Of a stretch of DNA of 64,000 nt, positions 58,901 to 64,000 are shown piece after piece (the stretch's first letter is position 1; every line of letters begins with the position of its first letter). The position numbers were made by a program, and so were the translations under genes. This DNA is from Panorpa germanica (lineage: Eukaryota > Arthropoda > Insecta > Mecoptera > Panorpidae). The notes beneath the pieces are model-generated. The model saw nothing but the letters and a program-made list of their open reading frames with translations, did not search any database and was not told where the DNA came from. The DNA lies in contig OY783218.1 in the NCBI GenBank assembly GCA_963678705.1, forward strand, positions 3,854,152 to 3,918,151. The letters are read 5' to 3'.

Positions 58901-59850
58901 ATGTCCATCCAGAATCTTAACACATTCGGTAAGTAAAATATTTAATATCCGAAATTTTGCTAATTGATTTTATAAATTAAAGATGGCTGCCACTAGTTGT
59001 TATTTTGACATTTGATTTTGTTTGTGTTATATTTCATTATCATTTATGTTCAGCATGTAGCTTCCATTAATCAATATATTTTAATTTTCAGACCCCTTTG
59101 CTGATGCAATCAAGGGTTCAGATGATGATGTCCAAGACGGTCTCGTGCATATAAGGATTCAACAACGAAATGGTCGTAAGACTTTAACCACTGTACAAGG
59201 ACTATCATCTGAATATGACTTGAAGAAGATTGTGCGAGCATGTAAAAAGGTTAGTTTATTTTCACCCACTTGTAATTCTTAACAAAAATCGTTTAAACAC
59301 AACTATGCATTGTGATCAATTAAATGTCCCTATTCTCTTCATCTTGATAACATTAGATTTCTAGTTACATATTTTTAGGGCATTTATTATCATACTTATT
59401 AGGATAAAATTATTTATAAAAATGACGTCATCACTTTTCTTAAATGATATTTACAGATGACATTTTTCAGAAGTAATAATGACCTACTATTTAATAAATT
59501 ATCCAATCCAGCCAATCAATTATGGTGTGTAAAGTTCATATTTATATTTATGTTGATCAGAATTTTTATCCAATACGATATTTGGAAGTTAATGTTAACT
59601 GTAAACTATGATGATTTCTATGTGCTTAATATTTCTACGATTTGTTAATTGTGTAATTTGGTACTGCATTTAATTTTTACTAAATATTCTAATGTATTTT
59701 CAGGAGTTTGCATGCAATGGCACTGTCATAGAACATCCAGAATACGGAGAAGTGCTTCAGCTACAAGGCGATCAGCGTGAAAATATCTGCCAGTGGTTAA
59801 CGAAAGCAGGCCTAGCAAAGCCAGACCAGCTTAAAGTGCACGGTTTCTAA
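58901..59850 (+). CDS. eIF1: Eukaryotic translation initiation factor 1 (SUI1)
   Basis: Three exons join in phase: 58901-58928, 59092-59249 and 59704-59850, giving 110 aa. MSIQNLNTFDPFADAIKG is the classic eIF1 start. IRIQQRNGRKTLTTVQGL and KKIVRACKKEFACNGTV are the SUI1 core, and GEVLQLQGDQRENICQWL ends the domain. eIF1 binds the 40S ribosomal subunit near the P site and enforces AUG selection. Length matches the animal family. AATAAA lies at 60440, giving a 3'UTR of about 600 bases. Confidence 0.97.
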
Positions 59851-60439
59851 ATATAACAATTCAACATCATCGGCAAATAAGGCACCTTTTTCAAATTTTC
59901 AAAACTCGAATGCTCCAGACCAAATTTATCTGAATTCAATAGTCGTCCATGATTTGGTGCTTATATATATAATACAAATATTTATAAAGTTAAATCTCAG
60001 CAGTATATTATAATTCTTCTTTTCTATACCTTATATATATAATATTGAAAGAAAGTTAGTTTCTTCTTTTGAACTCTGATAATATTGATAATGCTGGACT
60101 TTTTAAAGCTATAAAATGTATCTAGGGGCCTTTGATATTTTCAGAGAAGCTGAAACTTAATAACACAAAAGTGCTGAAGTTTTGAGACACTTTAAATGCC
60201 TCGACTGATTTTCTGCGCAATGCTTGTTGTGTGTGACAATTATTTTTATATAGGCAAAGAATTTTGATGTTAAATTTCTATGTAATATGTTATAGCCAGA
60301 TATAATCCGAACGTTTTATTTATTTATATCTTTTAACGTTATTGTTTTTTTTTCTTCAAATTAAGCAGTACAGGAGCATTTTCATTCATTTTCAGTATAT
60401 TTGACCTAGATATATTTGTACACATTAATAATTTCTTTA

Positions 60440-60445
60440 AATAAA
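60440..60445 (+). terminator. Likely poly(A) signal of eIF1
   Basis: AATAAA about 590 bases after the eIF1 stop; earlier canonical hexamers were not noticed. Confidence 0.5.
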
Positions 60446-61593
60446 TTAAACTTTAAAATGATTCATTTTGTGTTTTCTTCAAGTATGTCACATACATTTA
60501 CTATATTTAGGATATAAATGAGGTATTACGTATAACTGTATATTCAACTTAAATTTATGAAGATATCTTACTAATGTACTGAGTGACTGAAACATGTGTA
60601 TGTAAATTTTGGGACAATTTCTTTTAGAAATTACATTCAGCCATTTTTTTGTACATTGTACAAGGTAACATCTACCTTCTTCGTCAAGGATACTTCAAAT
60701 GGGATAGTGCATATAACAATAATATTGATTGTTACTTCTGATAAGGAAATGGTCAAACTCGATATCAAATAAATTAAGCAAAAAAAATTAACACCTACAA
60801 CATATCAATAAACAATCTTTCCCTATTTAATAATTTACCGACAAGAACAAATACTGTGATGGAACTTCGTTGGAAAATAAATCTATGTTTTATGTAGAAT
60901 AAATAGTTGCGAATCAGGCGCAATTGGATAGAGCCGCTATAAAGGGCGAAAAAGTGAAGCTTTTAGGACTCTGGCCATAAAATGCACCCCATCCGAATAA
61001 ATGTTGACTAGCCAGAATTTAATTTGAGAATGTTTACCATAGGGCAAAATAACTCTCATACCTTATTTAGAAAATACAACCATTTGAAAAATCGTCAAGT
61101 TAATGTACACCAGGTAAACAATCACTGTCTTAGTTATAACGTAGTGCTGGCATAGGAATAGAACCCAAAAGCACGACTCACGTCTGCTAAATTATTAAAA
61201 TCGTTTATATTACTTAATGTGAAATAAAGTAATCAATAAAATAGGACCCATATATATATATGTATATATAATTTTCTGAGATTAAATTTAAAAAAATTGT
61301 TCATCGATTGATTTGATAGCGGTAGTTGACTGTTAATAGCAGGGTAGTTTTACAACTGTGAATCAACAAAGTTCTATAAAAGAAGTGTACCAATTACGTA
61401 CGTCTGTGTTACTATTTCCTAATACAGAGCACGTGGATCGTGAAATTGCTTCTGAAAATGATTGGATAGACTTGAGAAATTCGATATAAATAAATATATG
61501 CAATCAATTAAAAAAACCACGTGTATACATGCTATTAAAGATAAGTCGCTTTATCCCTGTGTGAGTTTTACTGCGTCTGTTCACACATATGGT
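60446..61593. other. Intergenic stretch with SINE-like scrap
   Basis: Around 61120-61200 the inverse of TGGGTTCTATTCCTATGCC resembles the B-box region of the SINE family seen at 15.9 and 63.9 kb. (TA)n tract near 61252-61270. No gene. Confidence 0.35.
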
Positions 61594-61902
61594 TTAGTTT
61601 GGGTGTATTGTGTACAAGTGTTCGTTTGTGGTACAAATACATCGGGTACATCGCAATTCGCACATATGATTAAACCCAGCTGAGCAGGCAGCGGGTAGCG
61701 GCCAACACCGGCTAAAGCGCATGTACCGCGCCGGCGCCCTTTGCCTTGTGAAAATCACGGTGGGATCGCAATGCTGAGACGTGAGGCGGAGCCGTTTTGC
61801 TGCTGGCAAAGTGCCCGGACTCAACAGGTCGGCATGGTCCTCGTTCGACGGTGGACTCCACAATCCAGATGCCCCTTCGTAAGAATCGTGGGCCCCCATC
61901 AA
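61594..61902 (-). CDS. Possible GC-rich exon of unknown gene
   Basis: A GC-rich island (about 61680-61940) in AT-rich DNA holds a minus-strand frame. Its real first ATG, just inside the right end, gives MGAHDSYEGASGLWSPPSNE, later LLSPGTLPAAKRLRL. The composition is protein-like and resembles the disordered N-terminus of a transcription factor, with a basic KRLRL patch. The tail past about 61730 looks less plausible, so a donor may lie there (GCG then GTACAT is weak). Overlapping frames on the same and opposite strands are also open, which GC richness alone can cause. I recognise no family. It could instead be a promoter island or untranslated exon. Confidence 0.3.
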   Translation of the reverse strand: MMGAHDSYEGASGLWSPPSNEDHADLLSPGTLPAAKRLRLTSQHCDPTVIFTRQRAPARYMRFSRCWPLPAACSAGFNHMCELRCTRCICTTNEHLYTIHPN

Positions 61903-61942
61903 GAGCCGCGGCGGACCCTTTGACTGCCTGCCTAGATGCCAA

Positions 61943-63680
61943 TGGTACCTATATCTGCACTGCTTTCAACCCGCGCTGTTATATTATTCAAAAGGTATTA
62001 TATTATTATAAATAGTGTTGATATTATTGTCCATATGTCACGGTTTACTTTCAAAACTAATGTTTTTTTGGGGTGAGGAATGCTTTATTAATATTATTAA
62101 AACATATAAGTGACATTTTAGTGATGAATTGTTTGTGAGAAATGACATGACATGACAAATAAGGGATTTCAAAATATTTTAACACTTGTAATTGCGGAGA
62201 ATTACTTAAAATCGCGCCATGTTGGATCGATACTTGTTTTCAATGCGTTTTGGGTACCGCGCACCGAGAATCAAGAATCGAGAATACGTCATCACACACG
62301 TGGAATAATTCTATGATAAAAACAACATATGTTTCGTGCAAAACCTTGAAATAAATAGTGTAGAAAGTAAATTATTGAAACTATAAGAGTCGCGGCAGAA
62401 AGCTTGTACTATGTTCTTAAATAAGCAACTTTCAATCGGGTTTTATGTTGTTAACAAGTTCCCCAAGATTACGTTGCACCATTCAAAACTGCAACGTACT
62501 TAATACATAATAAGAGTTACTTTATTACTACATTATCTATACGAGTTATATATTACATATTCTGAATTTCTATTTAAATCTTTTTTTAATTTTTTTTTTG
62601 TAATTAATGTTCAAATAAATATATACTCGTATTTCCGATTTTTTCTTAGCTTTATTACTTCAATATAAAAAAAGTTCCGGTTCCACTTTTAAATAGCAAC
62701 TAGGTATTAGTCATAAGCGCCACCGGACAATAAACCAGTATTGCTTTTATATAGTTTTATAAAATTTTGATAACAAAATTATAATCCTGATATATTTTTC
62801 AAGGTTACTTAGTACATCCTGTGTAGTATTTTATTGTAATTACATTCATTATTAATTACACCAGGTCGATTTATTTTAGAACGCTAGAAATGAAAGAATA
62901 TGAGTGTATTTATTCAATTTAATTGGTTGTTTGCGTTATTCGCATTAAAGATTTTTAGCACATATATTATCTTGCTTTATTTGTTCATTGCTTTCTACCA
63001 ATAATCGATTTAAAAGCTTATCTTAACACCATAAAAGGATAGATTTGAGATTTGAAGAAATGCTTGAGTTTTAATCGAATTTTATTTTGTAGGACATTAT
63101 TTTACTTTTATTTTAGAAGTAGTATCTTTCATATCGCAGTATTGCACATCGATTCATATCGAAGTTATATTAATTTCAATCGAACAAAGTATATGTTAAA
63201 AAGACGTTACAGCTGCAATCGACTTCTTCGTCTATCGTCTAATAAATCAATAAACATAACTACGTTTTTTTTAGTGTATTTCAAATCTTCATAAGAATAA
63301 AATTCTGATCATTTCATATAATATCGCCTGCAATATGTTAAATGCAAAGCTAATAACAGTTAATTTTAAAGACATACTAAACTGCACCGAGTTTTAACTA
63401 TAAATGGTTTTAAAAAAAATTAATCGTAATTCCATAAGGAGCAGTAAGAACGAAAAAGTAACTACAAGTAATAAAATTGGTACATTATACTATAGAACTA
63501 CTACACGAACGGCATGAAGTAACAGACACGAACTACGTTAAAATATAGTCATGAAGTAATTATTGATATAAATTTTACGAATTTTACTTTAAATTGTATG
63601 AATTTTTTTTTTACCATATGTTTAGAAGCATTTGTGGACAATGAAAATAAATATACGGATTTGTTTCATGTCTTCCATTT
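61943..63680. other. Intergenic stretch, nothing recognised
   Basis: AT-rich. A slightly GC-richer patch at 62210-62300 has no convincing frame. The 80-codon frame at 63052-63294 is unremarkable. Confidence 0.35.
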
Positions 63681-63790
63681 TTTACCCGCTAAACACAAAT
63701 AGTTACGTAAGATACTAAAAGTTTTTAGGTAAAATACAAATAATATTTTACATTTGCAAGTAAATATACTTAACTTATTATCGCCGCAAT
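63681..63790. repeat. Terminal piece of repeat family M4
   Basis: ACCCGCTAAACACAAATAG followed by TTACGTAAGATACTAAAAG. The CCCGCTAAACACAAA motif recurs at 15511 and, inverted or altered, at 46360 and 45940. Confidence 0.4.
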
Positions 63791-63794
63791 TGCA

Positions 63795-64000
63795 TATTTT
63801 TTAGATTTAAGATAAGATTCAAAATAAGTTCTGGGCTACTTAGCCACAGCTTAATAAATGTGTATATTACATTATATTGTAATTAGTGTAACACCCAAAC
63901 TCACAAAATTTAGCACTGATTCGGAATCGAACCCACAAACATAACAAAGTTGTTGTCACTGCTTTTATCCTCGTAGCTACCGTTGTATGCGAATGAATAC
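63795..64000 (-). mobile_element. tRNA-derived SINE, minus orientation, cut by window edge
   Basis: Minus-strand reading gives GGTAGCTACGAGGATAAAAG (A-box-like), then about 30 bases later GTGGGTTCGATTCCGAATC (B box), then a body with GTTACACTAATTAC. The same plan occurs at 15602-15905. It is not a functional tRNA gene: no cloverleaf could be built by eye. Confidence 0.55.

Noticed and set aside
63881-63995. tRNA gene
   Set aside because: Has A- and B-box-like sequences but no foldable acceptor or anticodon arms by eye; a SINE head explains it better.
1-64000. CRISPR arrays, operons and ribosome-binding sites
   Set aside because: None seen, and not expected in an intron-containing animal genome.

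Overview
The window is AT-rich animal DNA. Spliced genes with GT/AG introns, a G12/insect-allergen-repeat gene cluster, BTB-pipsqueak regulators and a dense load of MITEs and LINEs point to an insect. Lepidoptera is plausible, because single-domain G12 'major allergen' genes are prominent there, but the sequence alone does not prove it. No prokaryotic or organellar DNA was seen.

Left third (1-33 kb). The first four coding exons of a minus-strand SEC14/CRAL-TRIO protein (SESTD1/puratrophin type) lie at 11668, 6177, 4622 and 1625, and the gene runs off the left edge. Four plus-strand G12-family genes follow the same plan: TATA box, 5'UTR exon, one intron ending just before the ATG, and a secreted protein of about 205 aa. 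They lie at 7.4, 13.9, 29.8 and 31.7 kb, and the first is nested antisense inside an intron of the SEC14 gene. Copies 1 and 2 are nearly identical. Copy 3 joins the 5' half of copy 4 to the coding body of copies 1/2. Copy 4 keeps the family promoter, signal peptide and 3'UTR but has a strongly diverged mature protein. Between them lie a LINE that is almost intact (22.7-26.7 kb, minus), an internally deleted relative in opposite orientation (20.9-21.7 kb), an RNase-H LINE tail with poly(A), a hAT transposase relic, a mariner relic and several MITE families.

Middle (35-45 kb). One complete four-exon plus-strand gene encodes a 1359-aa FN3-Ig-Ig-FN3 protein with a predicted N-myristoylation start, SP-rich basic repeats, a C-terminal hydrophobic hairpin and a dilysine end. 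Each of its three introns carries transposable elements.

Right part (47-60 kb). A BTB gene has two mutually exclusive, phase-compatible 3' ends: one encodes a pipsqueak helix-turn-helix, the other a Cys-rich zinc ribbon of the kind found at the C-terminus of piggyBac transposases. Then come NDUFS3 (minus, five exons), a second BTB protein with four pipsqueak repeats (plus, head-to-head with NDUFS3, 448 bp apart), and eIF1 (plus, three exons). The last 4 kb hold a GC-rich island with one possible exon, repeat ends and a tRNA-derived SINE.

Exon joins were checked by hand for splice dinucleotides and reading phase. Family names rest on recognised motifs, not on database searches.
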